This document shows positions 1-13,600 of a stretch of 64,000 bases of DNA, in pieces. The notes beneath the pieces were generated by a model. It was not told the origin of the DNA and searched no databases. It saw only the letters and a program-made list of their open reading frames with translations. The DNA is taken from NCBI GenBank assembly GCA_023053545.1, contig JAKZAN010000070.1, positions 62,001 to 126,000 of the forward strand, in the 5' to 3' direction. The first letter of the stretch is position 1. Every line of letters begins with the position of its first letter. The DNA is from Lepidurus packardi (Eukaryota; Arthropoda; Branchiopoda; Notostraca; Triopsidae). The translations under genes were made by a program, and so were the position numbers.

Positions 1-839
1 TTAAGCTAGTTTATAAACTGGTTTATACCTTTGTAAACAGGTCTAAACTGGTTCTAAATGGCATAAACTGGTTTACACAGGTCTAAACTGGTTTAAACTG
101 GTTTATACTAGTTCAAACTGGTTTAGACTGGTCTACTCATGTCAAAACTGGTTAACTCATGTCTAAACTTTTTTAAGGTAGTTTATAGACTGGTTTATAC
201 TAGTTCAAACTGGTTTAAACCGGTTAAAACTGGCTTAATCTGGTTTAAACTGGTCAAAACTAGATTATAAACTGGTTTATACCGGTGTAAACAGGTCTAA
301 ACTGGTTTTAACTGGTATAAACTGGTTTACACAGGTCTAAACTGGTTTAAACTGGTTTATACTAGTTCAAACTGGTTGAAATTTTTTTAACAGGTCTAAA
401 CTTGTTTTAACTAGTTTATAAACTGGTTTAAAACGTTTTTAACTGGATTAAACTGGCTTAAACTGGTTTAAACCAGGCCTAAACAGGTCTTAACTGGTTT
501 ATACTAGTTTATTAACTGTTTTACACTGGTTTAAACTTGTTTATACTAGTTTAAACTGGTTTAAACTGGTTTACACAGGTCTAAACTGGTTTAAGCTAGT
601 TTATAAACTGGTTTACACCGGTGTAAACAGGTCCAAACTGGTTCTAAATGGTATAAACTGGTTTACACAGGTCTAAACTGGTGTAAACTGGTTTATACTA
701 GTTCAAACTGGTTTAAACCGGTTAAAACTGGCTTAATCTGGTTTAAACTGGTCAAAACTAGATTATAAACTGGTTTATACCAGTGTAAACAGGTCTAAAC
801 TGGTTTTAACTGGTATAAACTGGTTTACACAGGTCTAAA

Positions 840-2550
840 CTGGTTTAAACTGGTTGATACTAGTTCAAACTGGTTGAAATTTTTTTAACAGGTCTAAACT
901 TGTTCAAACTAGTTTATAAACTGGTTTAAAACGTTTTTAACTGGCTTAAACTGGTTTAAACCAGGCCTAAACAGGTCTAAACTGGTTTAAACTAGTTTAT
1001 TAACTGTTTTACACTGGTTTAAACTTGTTTATACTAGTTCAAACTGGTTTAAACTGGTTCTAAATAGTATAAACTGGTTTACACAGGTCTAAACTGGTTT
1101 ATACTGGTTTATACTAGTTCAAACTGGTTTAAATTTTTTTTAACAGGTCTAAGCTTGTTTAAGCTAGTTTATAGACTGGTTTAAAACGTTTTTAACTGGC
1201 TTAAACTGGTTTAAACCAGGCCTAAAAAGGTCTAAACTGGTTTAAACTAGTTTATTAACTGTTTTACACTGGTTTAACCTGGTTTATACTAGTTCAAACT
1301 GGTTTAAACTGGTCTACTCATGTCTAAACTGGTTTACTCATGTCTAAACTGGTTTAACGTAGTTTATAAACTGGTTTATACTAGTTCAAACTGGTCTAAA
1401 CCGGTTAAAACTGGCTTAATCTGGTTTAAACTGGTTAAAACTAGATTATAACTGGTTTATACCGGTGTAAACAGGTCTAAACTGGTTTTAACTGGTATAA
1501 ACTAGTTCAAACTGGTTTAAATTTTTTTAACAGGTCTAAACTGGTTTAAACTAGTTTATTAACTGTGTTACACTGGTTTAAACTTGTTTATACTAGTTCA
1601 AACTGGTTTAAACTGGTTTACACAGGTCTAAACTGGTTTAAGCTAGTTTATAAACTGGTTTATACCGGTGTAAACAGGTCTAAACTGGTTCTAAATGGTA
1701 TAAACTGGTTTACACAGGTCTAAACTGGTTTAAACTGGTTTATACTAGTTCAAACTGGTTTAAGCCGGTTAAAACTGGCTTAATCTGGTTTAAACTGGTC
1801 AAAACCAGATTATAAACTGGTTTATACCGGTGTAAACAGGTCTAAACTGGTTTTAACTGGTATATACTAGTTCAAACTGGTTTAGACTGGTCTACTCATG
1901 TCAAAACTGGTTTACTCATGTCTAAACTGGTTTAAGGTAGTTTATAGACTGGTTTATACTAGTTCAAACTGGTTTAAACCGTTTAAAACTGGCTTAATCT
2001 GGTTTAAACTGGTCAAAACTAGATTATAAACTGGTTTATACCGGTGTAAACAGGTCTAAACTGGTTTTAACTGGTATAAACTGGTTTACACAGGTCTAAA
2101 CTGGGTTAAACTGGTTTATACTAGTTCAAACTGGTTGAAATTTTTTAAAAGGTCTAAACTGGTTTAAACTAGTTTATTAACTGTGTTACACTGGTTTAAA
2201 CTTGTTTATACTAGTTCAAACTGGATTAAACTGGTTTGCACAGGTCTAAACTGGTTTAAGCTAGTTTATAAACTGGTTTACACCGGTGTAAACAGGTCCA
2301 AACTGGTTCTAAATGGTATAAACTGGTTTACACAGGTCTAAACTGGTGTAAACTGGTTTATACTAGTTCAAACTGGTTTAAACCGGTTAACACTGGCTTA
2401 ATCTGGTTTAAACTGGTCAAAACTAGATTATAAACTGTTTTATACCGGTGTAAACAGGTCTAAACTGGTTTTAACTGGTATAAACTGGTTTACACAGGTC
2501 TAAACTGGTTTAAACTGGTTGATACTAGTTCAAACTGGTTGAAATTTTTT
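840..2550 (+). repeat. Segmental duplication inside satellite, copy 1 (3.2-kb offset)
   Basis: This stretch is repeated at about 4065-5750. Diagnostic rare variants are shared: CTGGGTTAAACTGG at 2101 and 5301, CTGGATTAAACTGGTTTGCA at 2221 and 5421, and a shortened poly-T run followed by AAAAGG near 2145 and 5345. The offset is 3200 bp in the well-matched part. Small length differences near 1350 change the offset further upstream to about 3220 bp. The edges are estimates by eye. Confidence 0.8.
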
Positions 2551-4064
2551 TAACAGGTCTAAACTGGTTTAAACTAGTTTATTAACTGTGTTACACTGGT
2601 TTAAACTTGTTTATACTAGTTCAAATTGGTTTAAACTGGTTTACACAGGTCTAAACTGGTTTAAGCTAGTTTATAAACTGGTTTATACCGGTGTAAACAG
2701 GTCTAAACTGGTTCTAAATGGTATAAACTGGTTTACACAGGTCTAAACTGGTTTAAACTGGTTTATACTAGTTCAAACTGGTTTAGACTGGTCTACTCAT
2801 GTCAAAACTGGTTTACTCATGTCTAAACTGGTTTAAGGTAGTTTATAGACTAGTTTATACTAGTTCAAACTGGTTTAAACCGGTTAAAACTGGCTTAATC
2901 TGGTTTAAACTGGTCAAAACTAGATTATAAACTGGTTTATACCGGTGTAAACAGGTCTTAACTGGTTTTAACTGGTATAAACTGGTTTACACAGGTCTTA
3001 ACTGGTTTAAACTGGTTTATACTAGTTCAAACTGGTTGAAATTTTTTTAACAGGTCTAAACTGGTTTAAACTAGTTTATTAACTGTGTTACACTGGTTTA
3101 AACTTGTTTATACTAGTTCAAACTGGTTTAAACTGGTTTACACAGGTCTAAACTGGTTTAAGCTAGTTTATAAACTAGTTTACACCGGTGTAAACAGGTC
3201 CAAACTGGTTCTAAATGGTATAAACTGGTTTACACAGGTCTAAACTGGTGTAAACTGGTTTGTACTAGTTCAAACTGGTTTAAACCGGTTAAAACTGGCT
3301 TAATCTGGTTTAAACTGGTCAAAACTAGATTATAAACTGGTTTATACTGGTGTTAACAGGTCTAAACTGGTTTACACAGGTCTAAACTGGTTTAAACTGG
3401 TTGATACTAGTTCAAACTGGTTGAAATTTTCTTAACAGGTCTAAACTTGTTCAAACTAGTTTATAAACTGGTTTAAAACGTTTTTAACTGGCTTAAATTG
3501 GTTAAAACAGGCCTAAACAGGTCTAAACTGGTTTAAACTAGTTTATTAACTGTTTTACACTGGTTTAAACTTGTTTATACTAGTTCTAACTGGTTTAAAC
3601 TGGTTTACACAGGTCTAAACTGGTTTAAGCGAGTTCATAAACTGGTTTATACCGGTGTAAACAGGTCTAAACTGGTTTAAGCTAGTTCATAAACTGGTTT
3701 ATACCGGCTAAAACAGGTCTAAACTGGTTCTAAATGGTATAAACTGGTTTACACAGGTCTAAACTGGTTTATACTGGTTTATACTAGTTCAAACTGGTTT
3801 AAATTTTTTTTAACAGGTCTAAGCTTGTTTAAGCTAGTTTATAAACTGGTTTAAACCGTTTTTAACTGGCTTAAACTGGTTTAAACCAGGCCTAAAAAGG
3901 TCTAAACTGGTTTAAACTAGTTTATTAACTGTTTTACACTGGTTTAACCTGGTTTATACTAGTTCAAACTGGTTTAAACTGGTCTACTCATGTCTAAACT
4001 GGTTTACTCATGTCTAAACTGGTTTAACGTAGTTAATAAACTGGTTTATACTAGTTCAAACTGG

Positions 4065-5750
4065 TTTAAACTGGTTGATACTAGTTCAAACTGGTTGAAA
4101 TTTTTTTAACAGGTCTAAACTTGTTCAAATTAGTTTATAAACTGGTTTAAAACGTTTTTAACTGGCTTAAACTGGTTTAAACCAGGCCTAAACAGGTCTA
4201 AACTGGTTTAAACTAGTTTATTAACTGTTTTACACTGGTTTAAACTTGTTTATACTAGTTCAAACTGGTTTAAACTGGTTCTAAATGGTATAAACTGGTT
4301 TACACAAGTCTAAACTGGTTTATACTGGTTTATACTAGTTCAAACTGGTTTAAATTTTTTTTAACAGGTCTCAGCTTGTTTAAGCTAGTTTATAGACTGG
4401 TTTAAAACGTTTTTAACTGGCTTAAACTGGTTTAAACCAGGCCTAAAAAGGTCTAAACTGGTTTAAACTAGTTTATTAACTGTTTTACACTGGTTTAACC
4501 TGGTTTATACTAGTTCAAACTGGTTTAAACTGGTCTACTCATGTCTAAACTGGTTTACTCATGTCTAAACTGGTTTATACTAGTTCAAACTGGTCTAAAC
4601 CGGTTAAAACTGGCTTAATCTGGTTTAAACTGGTTAAAACTAGATTATAAACTGGTTTATACCGGTGTAAACAGGTCTAAACTGGTTTTAACTGGTATAA
4701 ACTAGTTCAAACTGGTTTAAATTTTTTTAACAGGTCTAAACTGGTTTAAACTAGTTTATTAACTGTGTTACACTGGTTTAAACTTGTTTATACTAGTTCA
4801 AACTGGTTTAAACTGGTTTACACAGGTCTAAACTGGTTTAATCTAGTTTATAAACTGGTTTATACCGGTGTAAACAGGTCTAAACTGGTTCTAAATGGTA
4901 TAAACTGGTTTACACAGGTCTAAACTGGTTTAAACTGGTTTATACTAGTTCAAACTGGTTTAAGCCTTTTAAAACTGGCTTAATCTGGTTTAAACTGGTC
5001 AAAACCAGATTATAAACTGGTTTATACCATTGTAAACAGGTCTAAACTGGTTTTAACTAGTTTATACTAGTTCAAACTGGTTTAGACTGGTCTACTCATG
5101 TCAAAACTGGTTTACTCATGTCTAAACTGGTTTAAGGTAGTTTATAGACTGGTTTATACTAGTTCAAACTGGTTTAAACCGGTTAAAACTGGCTTAATCT
5201 GGTTTAAACTGGTCAAAACTAGATTATAAACTGGTTTATACCGGTGTAAACAGGTCTAAACTGGTTTTAACTGGTATAAACTGGTTTACACAGGTCTAAA
5301 CTGGGTTAAACTGGTTTATACTAGTTCAAACTGGTTGAAATTTTTTAAAAGGTCTAAACTGGTTTAAACTAGTTTATTAACTGTGTTACACTGGTTTAAA
5401 CTTGTTTATACTAGTTCAAACTGGATTAAACTGGTTTGCACAGGTCTAAACTGGTTTAAGCTAGTTTATAAACTGGTTTACACCGGTGTTAACAGGTCCA
5501 AACTGGTTCTAAATGGTATAAACTGGTTTACACAGGTCTAAACTGGTGTAAACTGGTTTATACTAGTTCAAACTGGTTTAAACCGGTTAAAACTGGCTTA
5601 ATCTGGTTTAAACTGGTCAAAACTAGATTATAAACTGTTTTATACCAGTGTAAACAGGTCTAAACTGGTTTTAACTGGTATAAACTGGTTTACACAGGTC
5701 TAAACTGGTTTAAACTGGTTGATACTAGTTCAAACTGGTTGAAATTTTTT
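4065..5750 (+). repeat. Segmental duplication inside satellite, copy 2 (3.2-kb offset)
   Basis: Second copy of the 840-2550 segment, recognised by the same rare variants at +3200 bp. Past about 5750 the two copies belong to different higher-order types: AACTTGTTCAAAC here against AACTGGTTTAAAC after copy 1. That marks the end of the duplicated tract. Confidence 0.8.
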
Positions 5751-8700
5751 TAACAGGTCTAAACTTGTTCAAACTAGTTTATAAACTGGTTTAAAACGTT
5801 TTTAACTGGCTTAAACTGGTTTAAACCAGGCCTAAACAGGTCTAAACTGGTTTAAACTAGTTTATTAACTGTTTTACACTGGTTTAAACTTGTTTATACT
5901 AGTTCAAACTGGTTTAAACTGGTTTACACAGGTCTAAACTGGTTTAAGCGAGTTCATAAACTGGTTTATACCTTTGTAAACAGGTCTAAACTGGTTCTAA
6001 ATGGCATAAACTGGTTTACACAGGTCTAAACTGGTTTAAACTGGTTTATACTAGTTCAAAATGGTTTAGACTGGTCTACTCATGTCAAAACTGGTTTACT
6101 CATGTCTAAACTGGTTTAAGGTAGTTTATAGACTAGTTTATACTAGTTCAAACTGGTTTAAACCGGTTAAAACTGGCTTAATCTGGTTTAAACTGGTCAA
6201 AACTAGATTATAAACTGGTTTATACCGGTGTAAACATGTCTTAACTGGTTTTAACTGGTATAAACTGGTTTACACAGGTCTTAACTGGTTTAAACTGGTT
6301 TATACTAGTTCAAACTGGTTGAAATTTTTTTAACAGGTCTAAACTGGTTTAAACTAGTTTATTAACTGTGTTACACTGGTTTAAACTTGTTTATACTAGT
6401 TCGAACTGGTTTAAACTGGTTTACACAGGTCTAAACTGGTTTAAGCTAGTTTATAAACTAGTTTACACCGGTGTAAACAGGTCCAAACTGGTTCTAAATG
6501 GTATAAACTGGTTTACACAGGTCTAAACTGGTGTAAACTGGTTTGTACTAGTTCAAACTGGTTTAAACCGGTTAAAACTGGCTTAATCTGGTTTAAACTG
6601 GTCAAAACTAGATTATAAACTGGTTTATACCGGTGTAAACAGGTCTAAACTGGTTTTAACTGGTATAAACTGGTTTACACAGGTCTAAACTGGTTTAAAC
6701 TGGTTTATACTAGATCAAACTGGTTGAAATTTTTTTAACAGGTCTAAACAGGTTTAAACTAGTTTATTTACTGTGTTACACTGATTTAAACTTGTTTATA
6801 CTAGTTCAAACTGGTTTTAACTGGTTTACACAGGTCGAAACTGGTTTAAGCTAGTTTATAAACTGGTTTACACCGGTGTAAAGAGGTCCAAACTAGTTCT
6901 AAATGGTATAAACTGGTTTACACAGGTCTAAACTGGTGTAAAATTTTTTATACTAGTTCAAACTGGTTTAAACCGGTTAAAACTGGCTTAATCTGGTTTA
7001 AACTGGTCAAAACTAGATTATAAACTGGTTTATACCGGTGTAAACAGGTCTAAACTGGTTTTAACTGGTATAAACTAGTTCAAACTGGTTTAAATTTTTT
7101 AACAGGTCTAAACTGGTTTAAACTAGTTTATTAACTGTGTTACACTGGTTTAAACTTGTTTATACTAGTTCAAACTGGTTTAAACTGGTTTACACAGGTC
7201 TAAACTGGTTTTAGCTAGTTTATAAACTGGTTTATACCTTTGTAAACAGGTCTAAACTGGTTCTAAATGGCATAAACTGGTTTACACAGGTCTACACTGG
7301 TTTAAACTGGTTTATACTAGTTCAAACTGGTTTAGACTGGTCTACTCATGTCAAAACTGGTTTACTCATGTCTAAACTGGTTTAAGGTAGTTTATAGACT
7401 GGTTTATACTAGTTCAAACTGGTTTAAACCGGTTAAAACTGGCTTAATCTGGTTTAAACTGGTCAAAACTAGATTACAAACTGGTTTATACCGGTGTAAA
7501 CAGGTCTAAACTGGTTTTAACTGGTATAAACTGGTTTACACAGGTCTAAACTGGTTTAAACTGGTTTATACTAGTTCAAACTGGTTGAAATTTTTTTAAC
7601 AGGTCTAAACTGGTTTAAACTAGTTTATTAACTGTGTTACACTGGTTTAAACTTGTTTATACTAGTTCAAACCGGGTTAAACTGGTTTACACAGGTCTAA
7701 ACTGGTTTCAGCTAGTTTATAATCTGGTTTACACCGGTGTAAACAGGTCCAAACTGGTTCTAAATGGTATAAACTGGTTTACACAGGTCTAAACTGGTTT
7801 AAACTGGTTTATACTAGTTCAAACTGGTTTAAGCCGATTAAAACTGGCTTAATCTGGTTTAAACTGGTCAAAACCAGATTATAAACTGGTTTATACCGGT
7901 GTAAACAGGTCTAAACTGGTTTTAACTAGTATAAACTGGTTTACAAAGGTTTAAACTGGTTTATACTAGTTCAAACTGGTTGAAATTTTTTTAACAGGTC
8001 TTAACTTGTTTTAACTAGTTTATAAACTGGTTTAAAACGTTTTTAACTGGCTTAAACTGGCTTAAACTGGTTTAAACCAGGCCTAAACAGGTCTTAACTG
8101 GTTTAAACTAGTTTATTAACTGTTTTACACTGGTTTAAACTTGTTTATACTAGTTCAAACTGGTTTAAACTGGTTTACACAGGTCTAAACTGGTTTAAGC
8201 TAGTTTATAAACTGGTTTATACCTTTGCAAACAGGTCTAAACTGGTTCTAAATGGCATAAACTGGTTTACACAGGTCTAAACTGGTTTAAACTGGTTTAT
8301 ACTAGTTCAAACTGGTTTAGACTGGTCTACTCATGTCAAAACTGGTTTAAGGTAGTTTATAGACTGGTTTATACTAGTTCGAACTGGTTTGAACCGGTTA
8401 AAACTGGCTTAATCTGGTTTAAACTGGTCAAAACTAGATTATAAACTGGTTTATACCGGTGTAAACAGGTTTAAACTGGTTTTAACTGGTATAAACTGGT
8501 TTACACAGGTCTAAACTGGTTTAAACTGGTTGATACTAGTTCAAACTGGTTGAAATTTTTTTACCAGGTCTAAACTTGTTCAAACTAGTTTATAAACTGG
8601 TTTAAAACGTTTTTAACTGGCTTAAACTGGTTTAAACCAGGCCTAAACAGGTCTAAACTTTTTTAAACTAGTTTATTAACTGTTTTACACTGGTTTAAAC

Positions 8701-10426
8701 TTGTTTATACTAGTTCTAACTGGTTTAAACTGGTTTACACAGGTCTAAACTGGTTTAAGCGAGTTCATAAACTGGTTTATACCGGTGTAAACAGGTCTAA
8801 ACTGGTTTAAGCTAGTTCATAAACTGGTTTATACCGGTTAAAACAGGTCTAAACTGGTTCTAAATGGTATAAACTGGTTTACACAGGTCTAAACTGGTTT
8901 ATACTGGTTTATACTAGTTCAAACTGGTTTAAATTTTTTTTAACAGGTCTAAGCTTGTTTAAGCTAGTTTATAAACTGGTTTAAACCGTTTTTAACTGGC
9001 TTAAACTGGTTTAAACCAGGCCTAAAAAGGTCTAAACTGGTTTAAACTAGTTTATTAATTGTTTTACACTGGTTTAACCTGGTTTATACTAGTTCAAACT
9101 GGTTTAAACTGGTCTACTCATGTCTAAACTGGTTTACTCATGTCTAAACTGGTTTAACGTAGTTTATAAACTGGTTTATACTAGTTCAAACTGGTTTAAA
9201 CCGGTTAAAACTGGCTTAATCTGGTTTAAATTGGTTAAAACTAGATTATAAACTGGTTTATACCGGTGTAAACAGGTCTAAACTGGTTTTAACTGGTATA
9301 AACCAGTTCAAACTGGTTTAAATTTGTTTAACAGGTCTAAACTGGTTTAAACTAGTTTATTAACTGTGTTACACTGGTTTAAACTTGTTTAAACTGGTTT
9401 ACACAGGTCTAAACTGGTTTAAGCTAGTTTATAAACTGGTTTATACCTTTGCAAACAGGTCTAAACTGGTTCTAAATGGTATAAACTGGTTTACACAGGT
9501 CTAAACTGGTTTAAACTGGTTTATACTGGTTCAAACTGGTTGAAATTTTTTTAGCAGGTCTAAACTTGTTTTAACTAGTTTATAAACTGGTTTAAAACGT
9601 TTTTAACTGGCTTAAACTGGCTTAAACTGGTTTAAACCAGGCCTAAACAGGTCTTAACTGGTTTAAACTAGTTTATTAACTGATTTACACTGGTTTAAAC
9701 TTGTTTATACTAGTTCAAACTGGTTTAAACTGGTTTACACAGGTCTAAACTGGTTTAAGCTAGTTTATAAACTGGTTTATACCTTTGTAAACAGGTCTAA
9801 ACTGGTTCTAAATGGCAAAAAACTGGTTTACACAGGTCTAAACTGGTTTAAACTGGTTTATTCTAGTTCAAACTGGTTTAGACTGGTCTACTCATGTCAA
9901 AGCTGGTTTACTCATGTCTAAACTGGTTTAAGGTAGTTTATAGACTGGTTTATACTAGTTCAAACTGGTTTAAACCGGTTAAAACTGGCTTAATCTGGTT
10001 TAAACTGGTCAAAACTAGATTATAAACTGGTTTATACCGGTGTAAACAGGTCTAAACTTTTTTTAACTGGTATAAACTGGTTTACACAGGTCTTAACTGG
10101 TTTAAACTGGTTTATACTAGTTCAAACTGGTTGAAATTTTTTTAACAGGTCTAAACTGGTTTAAACTAGTTTATTAACTGTGTTACACTGGTTTAAACTT
10201 GTTTATACTAGTTCAAACTGGTTTAAACTGGTTTACACAGGTCTAAACTGGTTTAAGCTATTTTATAAACTGGTTTACACCGGTGTAAACAGGTCCAAAC
10301 TGGTTCTAAATGGTATAAACTGGTTTACACAGGTCTAAACTGGTGTTAACTGGTTTATACTAGTTCAAACTGGTTTAAACCGGTTAAAACTGGCTTAATC
10401 TGGTTTAAACTGGTCAAAACTAGATT

Positions 10427-10434
10427 ATAAACTG
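10427..10434. repeat. Target-site duplication of the LINE (3' side)
   Basis: ATAAACTG lies directly next to the LINE A-tail (poly-T on this strand) and recurs at 15482-15489 next to the LINE 5' end. With one copy and the LINE removed, the flanks read TAGATTATAAACTGGTTTAT, which is the normal satellite sequence at this point in the HOR. Because the target is repetitive, the exact length of 8 bp is tentative. Confidence 0.75.
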
Positions 10435-10663
10435 TTTTTTTTTTTATTTTTAATGTATTACCAGTTTAGGCCGAAGCCTGTTACTGGGTTCTCAGTAGTA
10501 CATGTTTCATTTGTGCTATCACAGTTCGTTTTATCAATTAAAAATAGGGAGACAGAAGGGAAGGGGGACTAGAGGGTGGCTTGTACCACCGTTTTAAAAG
10601 GGAGGTAAGGTGCGGGGAGGGAAGGGGTAAAGGGTATGAGTATGTATACATATACTGGGTGAT
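10435..10663 (-). other. LINE 3' UTR with possible terminal hairpin and A-tail
   Basis: Noncoding stretch between the ORF2 stop and the A-tail. On the + strand the tail appears as T11-A-T5 at 10435-10451. At 10461-10487 a stem can be drawn: CCAGT pairs with ACTGG, and AGGC pairs with GCCT around a CGAA loop. A 3' stem-loop is where several LINE reverse transcriptases bind their RNA, but here that is inference. The minus-strand text GGCCTAAACTGGTA in this hairpin resembles satellite monomers. Confidence 0.6.
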
Positions 10664-13600
10664 TTATATTTTAGACAATTCTTTCATGTTATTGCCAAAA
10701 CTGGCGAGGGCTGGAAAGCATTTGGGGTTGCATAAAAAGTTTTCGGAAGTAAAAGGAATCTTTAATTTGCTGAGCTCTCTTAGTAATTTTGCTCTTTCAT
10801 GATTAAGTCTCGTACAATGAAATAGCAGATGTGGAACATCTTGTTTCATCTGAGATCGACAAATGCAGGTATCGTCATCGATCTTTTTAATTCGCTTTAA
10901 ATATGAGCGGCAGGGGAAGTGGTTTGTGCGCAATTGGATTATCGTGGATAATATGCTTTTGGGCAGTTTTGAATCAACGATAGATTTTTTGTCTGGACTG
11001 GCTTTTAGATCTTTGGTAGCGTAATGGAACTTGTTCCAGTCTTGACACCAAGTAATAAGTAAAAACTTGGAGATCCAAATGCGCGCTACTTTTAATGAAT
11101 CAGGAGGAGATGGCCAAGCGCTAGAGAGGAGGTTTCTTGCTCTTTCAGAATAGGAGGTGTAGCTTATATGCTTTGCGGGTTCAGGTTTCGTAGGCCACAC
11201 GTTCCAGATTTTTGAGGCATAATGGTTGAGAAGAGATTTCTTCAAGGCAAGATCCGGTGGTGGGAGTCCCACGTCGACTTCAATTGCTGCAGAGGGTGTT
11301 GTTTTGAGGGCACCGGATATAGTTAATAAGCCTTTACGGTAAAGTTGTTGAAGTGGTTTCAGTTTAGCTTTCGATATATTGCACCATGCTGGGTATCCAT
11401 ATAAAAATTTACTAACTATTGTGGCTTGAAATAAGGTTTTTAATTGCTTGGATGATATTGATTTGCACCATTTAGCGATTTTTATCATACGTAATAGGGA
11501 GCTGTTGCATTGGTTAGCAATGTGTGAAACGTGAGTAGACCAATTTAGTCGGTGATCAAGGTAGAGGCCCAGATATCTTGATGAAGTTTTGGGTACGATG
11601 GTGGTTTGACCCCAAGTCAGTGTTGCTTCTTCGGCTTGTCTTTTGCGATGGAAGTGGACGAGTTCGGTTTTTTCTTTAGCAAATCGGAGATTTAGTCTAA
11701 TGCCCCATTTTTCTAATGCTGAAATGTTGTTAGCTAGTAGTTTGGTGTTTTGATTACTCGATTTGCTGGAGGTGAATAATATTAGGTCATCAGCAAAGGC
11801 CTGGATCTCTATCCTCTTGCGTTTGATTGTTGTGAAACATCCATTAATGTAAATTAAGAAGAGGAGAAGAGAACGTGGGGACCCTTGGGGAACGCCGTTT
11901 GTAATTTGGTAGAGCAAACTATGCGTTTCTCTATAGATGGTATAGGCGGTGCGGTTTTCCAAGAAGCTAGTGATCCAATTGAGTAGTACTTTGGGGGTTT
12001 TTATTTTTCGGAGCTCATTAATCAATTTTTGGTGATGAACATTGTCAAATGCTCCACTTATATCTAGGAATAATGCTGTTAGTACTTTCCCTTTATCAAA
12101 GGCTTTAAGGCCAGCGTTGGATAGTCGGATTAGGGCGTCTGTGGTAGACCGATTTCGTCGAAATCCCCATTGATTTCCTGACAGGATTTTATTGTCATCG
12201 AGTAATTTCGTTAGTTTGCGAGTCATGGCTTTTTCCAATATCTTGCCCAGTACTGGGAGAAGAGAGATTGGGCGGAAACTCCGCATAGATTCGTAACTTG
12301 GTTTGTGTGGTTTTGGTAGAATTAGCACTTTAGCCATCTTCCAGTCTTTTGGGTAATAACTCAGACGAATCGAGGCGTTGTATATGTTAATCATAGGTTC
12401 TTTTAGTATGTTCCATAGTTCTTTTATTATTATAGGCTGAATGTCGTCTTTTCCAGCTGCTTTCATGGGTTGTAGCTCAGTGATGATTGATGAGAGGTCT
12501 TCTGCTGTGATTTCGTCGTCTTTACCGAAGTTGTAATTTATTCGACGTATTTTAGATTTGGAGGAGGGGTTTGAATCTCTTGTGCCTCCTAAGAGTTTTT
12601 CTGCCGCATAGTTTAGTTTGGTGATTTCATCCGGAAAGTTGTTCCCGTCTTCTTGTAAAACGTGTTGGAGTAAGTTTTTTTCCTTGTTCTTTAGGTTATT
12701 ATTAAAAGCCCATAATGTTTTGTTGTGTGGTTCTTTTATTTTGTTTAGCCAATACTCTTCTCTATATTTTCTTGTTTTGGCGCGATATAGGTTTCTTGCA
12801 ACTTTCCAATTCGTTTCATCTTGTAATCCAGTGTTTTTGAACTTTTTAAGTGCTTTAGCTGCTGCTTTTCTAAGGGAGTTAAGGTCTGAATTCCACCAGG
12901 GGTTTGAGTTTTTCAGGACTCTTTTAGGTACATGCTTCGATATTATTTCTTGGATAGTCGATGTCAAAGAGCCAACGGCAAGGTCAATAGCATCATTGTT
13001 TTCCAAGTTTATCCAGGACGAGCGTGTGTCAAGAAGCTCTTTTGTTTTTGAACGGATTTTATCCCAGTTGACTTTTGAGTAAGACCACATGGTGGAGTTA
13101 AATTTAGCTTTGGCATTTGGGAGATCAATTATTACAGTGGAGTGATCGGATTCATTATAATAGTCTTCGTCGTCAAGAATTTTTAAGTAAACATGAGGTA
13201 GAAACGTCAAGGAAGCATAAGTTAAGTCTAGTGTCGATTGGTGTCCTCGTTTGTTGTGAAATGTGTGGCGGTTCCAGGTGTTTAGCAGTTCCATGCCGTG
13301 TTTTGTCGTAAAGTCGTACAGTTGTATTCCAGGCAAGTCTGATTTTTTAGCTTCCCATGACCAATGATGAGCGTTAAAGTCCCCGGTTATGATGATATTT
13401 GATGTAGTTTTATGGAATTTTTCCCACAAGTTTTGAAGCAGAGTTTCTAAATTTTCATTGGATCTTCTGTAAAGTGCGATAACAAGTATAGGTGACGAGT
13501 TGAGAGATTGTATTTTTATTACCACGGATAATTGGGATATTTCTAGTATCTGGTATGAAGCTGATTGAGTAGTGAGTAGCGCTATTCCTTGGTATTCTAG

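Larger units (their letters stand above)
1..10434 (+). repeat. 10-bp satellite array, left arm block 1
   Basis: The whole stretch is a tandem array of a 10-bp unit close to AAACTGGTTT, with variants such as AAACTAGTTT, AAACCGGTTT and AAACAGGTCT. The register holds over long runs, so successive 10-base blocks line up almost perfectly. Two variant motifs (CTACTCATGTC and poly-T runs inside AAATTTTTTTAACAGG) recur irregularly every few hundred bases and show a higher-order repeat organisation. Nearly every monomer carries TAA; because 10 is not a multiple of 3, stops fall in all frames about every 30 bp, which explains why no coding frame exists here. The block ends at 10434, where a LINE is inserted. 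The variant GCTAGTACCTTTG, common after 17.6 kb, was not seen here, so this block is a distinct subfamily domain. I saw no gene. Confidence 0.97.
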
